From Lota lota (taxonomy: Eukaryota; Chordata; Actinopteri; Gadiformes; Lotidae), in the NCBI GenBank assembly GCA_026745465.1, contig JACYXH010000109.1:1329001-1393000 (forward strand): DNA of 64,000 bases, in the 5' to 3' direction. Numbering within the stretch: position 1 is the stretch's first letter; the number at the start of each line of letters is the position of its first letter. This document shows, piece by piece, positions 13,272 through 24,746 of the stretch. Position numbers and translations under genes: made by a program. The notes under the pieces were generated by a model, which made no database searches, was not told where the DNA came from, and saw only the letters and a list, made by a program, of their open reading frames with translations.

Positions 13272-13457
13272 TGTAACAATAGTATTGTTATGTGGTACAT
13301 GTTGCAGCACAGATGCAATTAAGTGTGACACGTGAGGTTGGTTTACATTGCTACGCGATTGGATATCGAGTGCTGAGAGTATGTTGATTTAATAAAGGCT
13401 TAAGCAGCTAAAATGCTTTACCCGTCCATTCTGTATATCAGTATATAAGGAAGAACA
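13272..13457 (+). mobile_element. Probable 3' LTR of the gypsy remnant
   Basis: A purine-rich polypurine tract (about 13253-13271) directly precedes TGTAACAATAG, the expected start of a 3' LTR. AATAAA is at about 13391. The right end is placed at GAAGAACA on the basis of the TGT...ACA inverted termini, giving about 186 bp. No matching 5' LTR lies upstream and I could not confirm a target-site duplication, so the right boundary is tentative. Confidence 0.65.
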
Positions 13458-14358
13458 TAATGAAACACGTATGATATAGCAATTTGAAATATTAATTATG
13501 ATTCTAGCCTTCACAATAAATTTGTAGCCCACTATTCTATAAACGACTTACTAAACACTCGAAATTAAACTCGTTTTCTTGATTTCCTTTGTTAAATCAA
13601 GCTATGATATACGCATTTAAAAAATGCGGCATTTTATTTAAACTCTTCTTTTCTGAAAGAACAAACAAGAAAGAAAAGAAGGGGCCGCATATCGCTTTCT
13701 AGAGGTGTATGCGCAGCCACATTTAACAATCAACCATTAATCAGCTGCTGTTAATATTGGAGAAAACACCAGATCCATAAATGCGTAACGACTAGTTTGT
13801 GTTGTGTTCTGAAAGTGAACGTTGATATAATTTTACAAAACACGTTAAAAATATGCATTTTGGGTCGTGAAATATTCATGTGGCATTTTACAAAGCACAA
13901 GTAAATAATTGTTGTGGATCGTGGTAGGCTACACGCGATGTGAATTGTCTTCCGCGAGACAATGGAAACATTTTTAACCATCCACATTTTACAGATCTGT
14001 TTTTTTTTCCTCGGCTCAGCAGTGGGAGATCCAGATCCAGTGGGAAATCCACAAACTAAATTATGCAACTCAGAAGAGCCATGCTATTCACAATTTGTCA
14101 AACCGACTGTAGGCTATATCATTTGAAAAGAAACAAGTGTATATCATTTTAAAAGAAACAAGTGAAAAATATGTATTTGTTGATTGTGAAATATTTGAGG
14201 GGATATCATTTATTTATTTATTTATTTTTGTGGATTGGGGTAAACGCAATATGAATTGTCTTCTGTTGGTTAGCGTTACATATGCTAATTTCTAATAAAA
14301 TGACTCGGGTCGTTGTTGACGTCACTGGTCTGGAGGAATTTAAGCACACGTTACCAAA
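13458..14358. other. Intergenic, no gene seen
   Basis: AT-rich sequence with near-duplicate phrases around 14120-14165 (TATATCATTT...AAAGAAACAAGTG twice). No coding or RNA feature recognised. Confidence 0.5.
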
Positions 14359-15001
<643 letters not shown>

Positions 15002-18000
15002 ATGGAGGACATGGAAGACGACACTCAGTTAGGCACTGAGTCAGAGGAGGAAGATAGTGATTTATCAGATGGAGAGGTACGTAGTACAAGTAGCATCGGG
15101 ATAAACCGACGTTGTTATTGAGACTGAATGTGGTGCAAGGCATGTGGCAATTATTTATTTTAAACCTGTGTTTTGTTTTTAGCTTCAAGAAGCGTTTGCG
15201 AAAGGGTTATTGAAACCTGGGATGAACGTACTCACATCGAAAAGCAGAACATGCGTTAACAATGTGGTAAGTAAATGGAGCACATTGTCACTGTATCGTT
15301 ATATTGGATTATTCTGTTTTTAAATTGTGTGTATATTAGAATAGATAATTACTATAATATAGGATTGGGTTATAAGAGCCATAATAAACGCTTATTTCGC
15401 GCTAATTACTCAACTATGTGTTAATTCTCCCCTTCTACAATATGCAGGATGGCATGAAACAGTGTCTTGCCGAGCTCTCGAAGACCCTACCGTGGGTGGA
15501 AAGGTTGGATCTCACTAATTTGCCTGCCGAGGACATCATTGCCAGGGCTGAAGGCAAGCACCCTGCTCCGGGTGGATCTGTAAATGCAGAGGATGATTTT
15601 CAGAGAGAGATGTTCTTGTACGTATTATCAATGGGATGTGCATCTCTCCTTTCAAGCACGATCGATACGCATTTCGGTTCTTGGTTCTGCATACAGTAAC
15701 ATATAGAGAATTAGATTACAAAGAATGGAATAATCTTTGCTCCCCTTTGGGATCCAAGATTATTGGATCATGTTTTACACCTGGACTCCACAAGCCTTAG
15801 CCTGGGAACCAGACGAATCTCGCGAGCTCATGTTTAATTTGCTCTGCATATAGGTCTTGCTCCCCTCCTATACAAAAAGTTTTCTGCCCAGTACGAGATA
15901 GACCGAGAAATCACAACCGTTTATCTAATATGAGGCGGGATAAATACGATGATGTTGCAGAGGCATTTTCAACAACAACAAAGATGGCTGATGCAGAGCG
16001 GCAGCCATCTTTGTTGTTATCTAGACAGTATTAAACCAACTGGTATAATACTGATAAAAAAAACTTTAAAGAGCCAGTGAACCCACAGTTTCAGCTGGAA
16101 TTTTAACACTGTGATTGAAAAATAATACATTTTGAGTTGAGTTTTAGGAAAGAGGGGGGCGTGTTATCCCCATGGTTATGACCCACGCCAACTTTATGAT
16201 ACGTTTTTAGTACCGTCGTTGTGTATCTGTTATGAGCATTATAATAAGCAATGTTGAATATGAAATGTGCCACACACCGTAGCGTTATACTATAGGTGAT
16301 CGGGAAGCCTAACTCTCGGACTCGGGTATTAAATAAACAATACGTTCACGTAGTGTTTTGGGGACACTGGCAAAAACATAGGATTTTACCCCTTTTTTCT
16401 CTAAATTGGGGACTTATTTCAGTAAAAGTGATAAAATGACATAGATTACTATGTTGACGATCATATAAGACAAATGACCACGTCTTAAACAAAACAAAAG
16501 TGGTTTTGGGCTCACTGACTCTTTAAGTGCAGTTATTATTTTAGTGAAAATATACTGTCCATTTCTTTTAATACTGTCTCGTGTTGCGTTTCCTTACGAC
16601 CTGCTCCACCAGACACTTTGCGTCCGGAGCAAGAGGAGCTATAGAATAAACAGCTATTCTATAGCTCAGTTATATACGGTTTTTCATTGTTGTGAACAAT
16701 CACATGTTGTGAACAATCACAAGTGGATTGTGCATACAGTACTTGCATGTTTAGTCATTTAACGGGCCTATGTTTTCATTGGCGAACTTCCAACCGAACT
16801 CCAATGACCGTACCGATTGTCCTCCAAACTTTGTCTTTCTTTAAATTGTATAAACAATGTCTGGGGTCGTAGAACTCGCTGTATTTCTCTACCTCGACTA
16901 TCAACCGCACTTCTCCACGGCCACAAATTGAAACTAGCGAGAAGATGCGAACTAAAAAAGAGGTGCATAGTCGGTGGAAGGACACAGGGTTGTAGTTTTA
17001 TGGGGTCTCTATATAACTACAGTTATTCCATTGTGCAGTCCTATTCCTTATAAAGCGTTCAACAGATGACTTTGGTCAACACATCTTTTGAGCAGCATTG
17101 TGAGCACCTTTTCTGGTATTTTTCACCATGCATAAAAGTTTAAATATGTTCAACCTTTGGCGCTGGGCATGGGGCAGTGCTGCTCAATGAAACAAAATGA
17201 TGAGAAGGTGATCGTGGCGCTGTATTGCTTGTGTGTGCGGCTGTTACAAAGCGGTTCTGTACATTGTCTTGGTCCTAGGGATCTTTGCACCTCAAATTAG
17301 ACTGGGGGATCTCCAAAAAGATACAAACTTTGACATGAAAAGTCAAATGTGAATATGTATATATATAATTATTATTTTCTTGCGGTTGATTACCACCGGC
17401 TGCGGTTGTCTTGTCAATAGCATGGTATTGTTTTGTATACCATTGAAGTGCAACAAACGTCAAAAGTAGAGCTATTCTAAGAGATCAATCAGCAACGGTG
17501 TTCTTTAAAAGAAAAATACATCTAGACGAGCGTCCATGTTTACTTGCTCACATTCCGATTTTGTATGCAATTCATGGCTGTAAAGCAACACTTATTTAAC
17601 GCCATGTTGGTTTGTTGTAGTTACCGCCAAGCTCAAGCCACAGTTCTAGAAGCACTGCCCCGTCTGAAGAAGCTCAACATCTCCACCAAGAGACCAGAGG
17701 ACTACTTTGCAGAGATGGCCAAGTCAGACCAGCAAATGCAAAAGGTAAGAGCCATGTCATGTGTCAGAAGAATGGCTGACATTGGAGTATTTCATATTTT
17801 CATGATGATGGTCGGCAGGTTACTGGTGTACTGTACCATTAATGGGGATATCTTTGGCTCTGAACTTATTCCTCACACAGTATCTATTTATATATATTTT
17901 GTTAACCGTTTAAAGGTGCTCTATGTAGGATTGAAGATTGTAAAGACAGAGGAGAGCCAAGAAGAAGAAGAAAAAAAAGTTTCCTCCCTCCTTACCTTGC

Positions 18001-21000
18001 TGCATTGAGATGGGTTGTATTCATGCACCTATAATTGACAGGCAAGATGGATTCATCTAACCAACCAGATAGAGATTTCCTAATGGTCAGAAATTTGCTT
18101 GGAGCGGTCTAAAATCTAAATTGTCCTATATAAAGGCAGGAACGAGGTCGACTGGAACAGATATTCTCATTGCATTTTACTCACTTGCAGCAATTCCCCT
18201 TGGTGACTCATTTAAACGCCAGTGAAGCAAGAACCACCATAACAGTTTAAGCTTTATATTGTGTTTCTAGGTAAAATACTGAATGGAAGTCAATGAGACA
18301 AGGCAAAAACATGAAGCGTTTATAAAATGAAAACCGTTGAATCATAACAAATTTACTTCCATTATAAAATATATTTTAACAGTTAAAATTATTTTTTCAT
18401 ACAATATTTTAAGTAGAAAAGTAATAGGGTGCGATTTCTAACCAAGATGAACATTTAAAACATTTTTATGAAGTCTCTAGATAAAATTGTGGAAGGAGAT
18501 AGGTGTCAAAGTTTGTAGAGAATAGTAAGTAAAGGATTTTCTTAATTAATTATTTATTAATCTAGTTTATATATATATTTTTGCGGAAAGGTGAAACCGT
18601 CAAAGTTGGCATTCATGCGTCAAGTGTGGACGTCAGCCCTGTAGTGCAATCCTGTGCATCCGATCACAATACACGTGCATTGATGGGGCCTGTTTCTGAT
18701 ACCATTTTTGGTACTTGTTAGGTATTCACAGAGTATCTGCGGATACCTATTGTATTTGTACTGGATATTATTATTCTGATAAGGAAACTCCCATATCTCA
18801 GACCCTGATGGCAAAAAGGTTTTCAAATTTCTGACATTTATGTATCCCGGTCAAGCAGGTCTCCAAAAGGTTTGGTGCCAATTCTCGCTCAGCACATCTG
18901 CCTTGATTAGACAAATTTTGAAACTTGGTCTACATGCTTTATTTCTCATGTTGAACATTTTCACCTCTTGGACCAATAATGTCCGTCAGGATAGCTTTTG
19001 CTGTACAGTGACATAAAAAAATCTTCTTACAATTAACCACATCCTCAAAGGACCCAAACTTTCGCACACATGCTCTATGGACCTGTCTGATAAAATTGTC
19101 ATAGGCCATTTTCAATAAAATACAAGATGGCCGACTTTTGCGAAAATCAAAATCTTGAAATATTCACTCAATCACAATTCCACTTGAGAAGTGGTCAGGC
19201 CCTGGAAACTACTTGGGGACATAGAGGCCGCCCCCCTTAAGCAGTTTTTAAATATTTGGGTCTATCTCTACAAATGAGGGCACCGTGCCAATTACAATAA
19301 ATGCTAAGCTATGCGCAGATGCGCCAAATAAGCGTCAATGACCACAAATGCATATAAACGGCATTGGCTCTTTACCAATAACTAGGATTCAATCAGAATC
19401 TCTTGGGGACACTTATGTCATTGCCCCCTACAGATGTGTTGCTGCCAATTGTTGGTTTTATAGTTTTTCTTTTTAATTTTTGTGCATTTGTCCTGTTATG
19501 TTAAAATGGTCTTTATTTATTTATTCGTGTTGTTCTTGTCCAATATGACTTGTCAGTTGAAATAAACCCTTGTGTTTTGATGTTATGATCTATGTTGATT
19601 CATTTCCTCATAACCTTTGTTTTTACATATTAAAGGATATCTAAATTAATATCAATATCATAATATTCATGAAAGATATTGCATCGCATATTTTGTCAAT
19701 ATCGGGAATCCGATTTTAATCTGATTCAGATTAGTCTGTCGAGGGGTGTGGTTCAGTTGTAGCTTTGACTGACTGTTGCGGTCAATGCCAGCCTTGGTGT
19801 GAATGCTTGTGAATCGATTTTTGTGAGACATAATTACGTGCATTTTTTATTTTTTTTATTTAGATCAGAAAGAAACTCATTTCAAAACAAGCCATACTGG
19901 AGAAGTCAGAGAAAGCCAAGAAGCTCCGTGAGCAAAGAAAGTTTGGTAAAAAGGTTGGTACCTTTCTCTTTCTGGTTCTAGCTTCCCTAATGAATAATGT
20001 GTGTGTGCTTTGTTTATTAAATGTACAATATCAAGCTAAAAGCAATACATAGCATATGCTTATTCAAACATATTCTATGTAAGGCATTGTCCATCCACAA
20101 TTTATTCATATTTTTGGGCAATCCAGTCTCATAATAAATACTTTTAGCATGCACTATTTCTTGTGTTCCTAAAGACACAAATGGTCCGACCAGATAAACG
20201 CATATGGGTCCTTCTAATGCCTGGAACACAATCAACATAGTAGTTAAAAGGAGTCATATGAAATAAAAACGTTACCTTTCAACTCCAGTAAAAATAGTAT
20301 TTTAGTAACAACCTGGCAACAGAAAAGCTTTCCAAAAGTAGCACCATCAGAGTCCTGTCAGCCAGACTACTTTTTTAGACTGTTCAAAACAGAATAAATA
20401 CTGTGGATATATGCATAAAAAATGCTTCGGTTGCTCAATCTTGCTGCAACCTAGATATTTGCTGTAAAAACATGCTACGAGTTAACAGGGTTATTTAAGC
20501 TAACAGAACATTGGCCAGCGGATGTGAGTTGCGCATTACTGTCCTTCTAGATCAGACGCGTAGTGAATAACAATTCAAAAAATGAAATTGTTGCGTCAGA
20601 AGTATCAGCCGCAATGCGAATATGCAGCATTTTCCAATAGGAATCGTGCCGATGAAAGGGCAATGGATTCAACACATGTATAGTCTATAGTGAAGATGAG
20701 CTTATGCTCCGTCCTTTTACAAAAATAGCCTAAGTATTTAGAGGATTAAATTAAAATGGTGTTTTCTACACTTTTTGATCCAGGTGTAAAACAGTGCAGC
20801 GGATGGCAGTTCCCAGATGATTGAGAATATAAGTGTCTGTCTCTCTGCATTTGGAGCATTTTTTAATACATCAATGTTTTGGAGACGTTGTGTTTTTTTA
20901 GGTTGTTTGTTAACTACAACTAGGCGATCATTCTTTCAGAGAAAGTTGGTATCAACAAAACGGTTGCCATACAACTGCACACCGTCATATCAAAAGCAAC

Positions 21001-24000
21001 CTTTATTCCCATACCGCAGTGCAAGTAAACATTGGCTTATAGCACAGACTGTGGTCGTGATTAATTATAGGTCTATGAATGTAGTTTACCACTATGAATG
21101 CACCAAGAGTACTGTTGAGAAACGTAAATAGGCTATAAAGCACCTATGTCCTACAACATTTACAGTGACCATGGTGACTATTACAAAGATAACTGATTGT
21201 GATTGGTTAAACTGATTTCATTTGCAGGCTAGAGCCGTAAAACACCAACCTTGGTGCGAATACAATATCAATAATTTCATATGACGCTCATGTTAACTGG
21301 GCTCCTGGCATTAGTTAGTCCAATATTTTCCTGGTCAGACCATTTGTGTTTTCAGGAACACTCTAAATAGTCCAAGCTATTCATTTTTACTTTGACACAC
21401 TGACAGAATTGCCCAAAATAAAAATCACAGCCCTTATTTTTTAACGATTCACTAATGACAGTGGTATAAGGGGGATAATCCACTCCTAGGTGTGCTGTTA
21501 TTGAAAAGGAATGCACTTCTTGGTGGTAAACCGTTCTTAACCCCGGCGGTGTGCATTCTTTTTCGTCAACATTTCACATAGGAGTGGATTATCCCTTGAA
21601 TATTGCACGTTGAATACATTGAAAGAGGATAAGCTGAGTATTGATTTGCTCTGGGTAATGAACATGATGTGACGGTTGAATGTTGAACATGTTCCAGGTC
21701 CAAGTAGAGGTGATTCAAAAGAGACAGAAGGAGAAGAAGGCCATGATGAATGCTGTGAAGAAGTACCAGAAAGGTTGGTCTTACACTGCACCCTTTCTAC
21801 CCCATATCGTGTAGGGTTGCACCGATACCACTTCTTAATAACAAAACCACTTCAGAATACATACATCTTTGAATGGGCCGATAGAGTATCTGATCGGTAT
21901 CAGATACCAGTGAGTTTTTGTTGAATATTAGGCTGTAAAATATCAGTAAAGTAAATCGATACATACAACATGACTATGTTGTACTACTGAAGCATACATG
22001 CAGCCTTCTTATTTGTTTAGTGTCACTAAACAAATAAGAAGGCTGCGCGTATGCTTCAGTAGTCTAACTCTTACCCTGGCCCAGTCCCCAGGTAGCTTAC
22101 AAGTGCCTCAGTTCCCCCAATTTAGACGCGGTAACGTCAAAACGTATCAACCGAAATAACCGAGACAAAGTGGTGAGCTGCAATATCAAAGCTGCCTCGA
22201 CTGTTGAGTTGGCCAGCCTTTTGTGCTCTTCGGATCCTCGGTTTTCCGGTGCGGGAACCAGTCACATCCGGGGAATTGCACATCAAAATTAACATAGTTG
22301 CAGGAACAATCACATACGGGGAATCGCACATAAATTTGCATACAATTGTAAATCACAATTGAGGACAGGGCATCGTCCCGCAGCTGTAACAAAGATGTTA
22401 TGCTGTGCTGGATGCTATAGAGCGGCTGTATGCAACGCTGGTGTGAGTGTTGTCATTCGAAACATGACTCACTTAAATTCCAGTTAAGATACACTGCTAA
22501 AAAGGTGGTTTGTACATTGTGCAAAGTTTCAATGAACTTGCACCGCAGCACTAGTACTCTTCAAGATAAGAGCACGCGAACAAATAACAAACACGCACTA
22601 TTCTGGATAACTGATCACCAGAGCAGGAAACATTTTTATCAGAACTGGAGTATATATCATCCTAATTAACAGCCTTTTACAGAGCTGCCAACTCTGCGCA
22701 AATGACCGTCTTCACATGCTCTCACACCACACCTATTTGTCACTCAAGTTACGCACTATTTGACTGCAAACTGTATCAATATAACCTTGTATATAATCGT
22801 TCGATGCGAGGCACTGGCGGTAAAAAACAAAAAGACCACCTATGCATTAAAAACATTTTACAATTGATTTCAAGTGAGTCAATCTTTCCAAATGAATATA
22901 CATGTATAGATGGTTCATGACAAAGGACACTCCAAAACTGCGACAAAGCAGCAAAAAAAAGGGTGCGACCAAATTTGTTAGGGTGTCACCAAAAGAAAAG
23001 GTTAGTGGCACCAGTGCCACCAGTAGAAAATGTTAGTCTTGAGCCCTGCTGGTATCAATAACTTGTACTTTAATATCTTGAATCAGATTTGTGGTGTTTC
23101 CCAGAGGATCTTGTAGAAACTTGTGGGGCAACAGTTGGATGGCTCTATAATGATTTTAGTAGATTAGCAAATATATGTATTAAAACATATACTTTCTTTT
23201 TCATCAGAATGTTAATGAAGTTATGACTTGTTCCTGTTTTTCAAGGTATGACCGACAAATTGGACTTCTTGGATGGAGACCAGAAGGCCCCTGCAGCAGC
23301 TAACCAGAAAAATCCAAAGGCAGACATGGCCAAAAGAGGGTACGATTTTGCGACTCCCTACTTTCATTTACTATCAGTTTCTTCAAGTTTGCTTTCAGAA
23401 ATGCAATTTTCGTAGTTTAACATTGGGAACGTACTTTCAGGTAAACAAGGCCCGTTGTTTCAACTGCCATATATTTTGGCTTACGCCCGACATTCTGGCT
23501 ACTTCGATATGTTTCTCTAGTTATTTAACAGTACTGTGATTCTTTTTACATTGTTGATGAATTGCTTGCTTCCACAATATTTAAAAACATCTGTTCTACA
23601 TGTCTATTATGGCCTTTGTTACACTTGTTTTTTCAATGCAACTTGTGATTGGATCTCAGACGTTGTGTCTACACCTGACGCTTAATGGCGCATTCTGTGG
23701 CCGGATATGTGATCGGATCACTTGCTCTCTCTAATTATGTTAAAGACTTTGTGGTAAAATGCCGTTGATTACAAAAGTAATTACAAAAAAAGTTCAGAGC
23801 ATAGGTCTACATCCATGATTCAGGAGAGTATAGCAGATGTGACCTGTTAAAGTTAGTTTCATATTCAGCATTAATTAAACATATTCAACATATAAAAAAT
23901 TATATTGGCGTGTCCGCACTTGATAGTGTGTGTCCTGCCGTGATCAGATCACAAAAAGTTGCATTGAAAAGACAAGTGTAACCGAAGTCTACGACTTTTG

Positions 24001-24505
24001 GGTTTCCATGACAATATCACATTTGTGACAAATGTATGCAGGAATGTGATCAGAGATGTGAAAGCACTCCTACTACACAGACAGTGTTCTGATGTGTCTG
24101 AGTTTTGGTTGAGGGGCACAAGGGGTGGTGGTTTCCTGTTTGGTACTACATTATTTATGACTGCAGCTCCAATCTAAGGAGAAGCTAAAAAAACTATTTT
24201 CTGACATCTCCAGCCCAAACGCTAAGAGGAAATCCAAAGATGACAGGTTTGGCTTTGGTGGCAAGAAGAGTGGCAAGAAGTGGAACACCAAGGAGAGCCA
24301 TAACGACGTCTCCGGTTTCCGCTCCAAGGTGGCACACGGGAAGGGAGGGAAGAAGGGCAACAAAGGAAAACAGAATGTAGGTTTCACACACGACCATCAT
24401 TTACTCAATGTTTTGTATGGGGTTTCCTCTAAACGCTACTTTATCTCTTACTTTCAGAAGCGTCCAGGAAAATCTGTGCGCAAGAAGATGAAGTCTCGCT
24501 CATAA
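15002..24505 (+). CDS. ebna1bp2: rRNA-processing protein EBP2 (EBNA1-binding protein 2 homologue), 9 exons
   Basis: Nucleolar protein needed for 27S pre-rRNA processing and 60S subunit assembly (family knowledge). Exons: 15002-15076, 15183-15266, 15448-15617, 17621-17744, 19864-19953, 21698-21773, 23246-23339, 24214-24376, 24458-24505. All introns are GT-AG, phases are consistent, and the total is 924 nt (307 aa plus stop), close to the human protein as I recall it. An acidic N-terminus (MEDMEDDTQL...EEEDSD) is followed by EDDFQREM and FYRQAQA across the exon 3/4 junction, TKRPEDYFAEMAKSD, a charged helical segment with VQVEVIQKRQKEKK, then FGFGGKKSGKKWNT and a Lys/Arg-rich tail, presumably a nucleolar signal. 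Start: first in-frame ATG. Exon 8 begins at 24214 because the acceptor at 24166 would break the frame. Poly(A) signals: 24504 and 24553. Introns hold hairpins and repeats listed separately. Confidence 0.95.
15971..16018. repeat. Inverted repeat in ebna1bp2 intron 3
   Basis: An arm CAACAACAAAGATGGCTG and its exact reverse complement lie about 11 bp apart. The surrounding 15780-16030 block looks like a small interspersed element (MITE-like), but I see no target-site duplication. Confidence 0.75.
20272..20470. repeat. Dispersed repeat copy A (also at 51494-51660)
   Basis: Shared landmarks with the copy at about 51494-51660 in the same orientation: CCTGGC(A/C)AC, an AAAAGCTTT block, CAGCCAGACTACTTT, ACAGAATAAAT and a final AAAATGCTT. 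The copies differ at many positions, so they are old. It lies inside ebna1bp2 intron 5. Family not recognised. Confidence 0.7.
21472..21595. repeat. Imperfect palindrome in ebna1bp2 intron 5
   Basis: The ends GGGATAATCCACTCCTA and TAGGAGTGGATTATCCC are exact reverse complements. The arms continue with GAATGCAC against GTGCATTC towards a central loop. Resembles a foldback MITE of about 124 bp. No flanking target-site duplication is obvious. Confidence 0.8.
21982..22064. repeat. Near-perfect hairpin in ebna1bp2 intron 6
   Basis: An arm of about 40 nt running from ACTACTGAAGCATAC through CAGCCTTCTTATTTG to TTAGTG is mirrored by CACTAAACAAATAAG...GCTTCAGTAGT with only a few mismatches and almost no loop. 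Either a young foldback element or a precursor-like stem-loop. Expression cannot be judged from sequence. Confidence 0.85.
22677..22800. repeat. Dispersed repeat copy (also at 31937-32080)
   Basis: Both copies share CAGAGCTGCCAACTCT, CTCTCACRCCACACCT and AATATAACCTTGTATAT blocks in the same order and orientation. The other copy abuts the ISL2EU-like transposon remnant at 31 kb, so this may be an end fragment of the same transposon family. Confidence 0.75.
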
Positions 24506-24746
24506 TAAAAAAACATTGTGCTGATATCACCAGGTTTTCATTTTGGTAAACAAATAAAACATTTTTGATTACATTTTCTGGTATGTCTATATTGTGTCTA
24601 TGCCTATATTGGTGTAGCATAAAATGGGTACCATCATATTTAAGATTACATTTTTTATCAGTTGCCCTATTATATTTACTATGCAAGTAAGTACAAAACG
24701 ATGGTTATAGATGTATTTTGAATGTGTTTAATTGTCTTCAGGCCAT

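Noticed and set aside
24167-24213. Extra coding sequence at the start of ebna1bp2 exon 8
   Set aside because: It would enter in phase 0, while exon 7 leaves phase 2; the 24214 start fits phase and the known family junction.
24151-24400. Minus-strand open frames over ebna1bp2 exon 8
   Set aside because: They are antisense shadows of a conserved plus-strand exon with correct splice sites.
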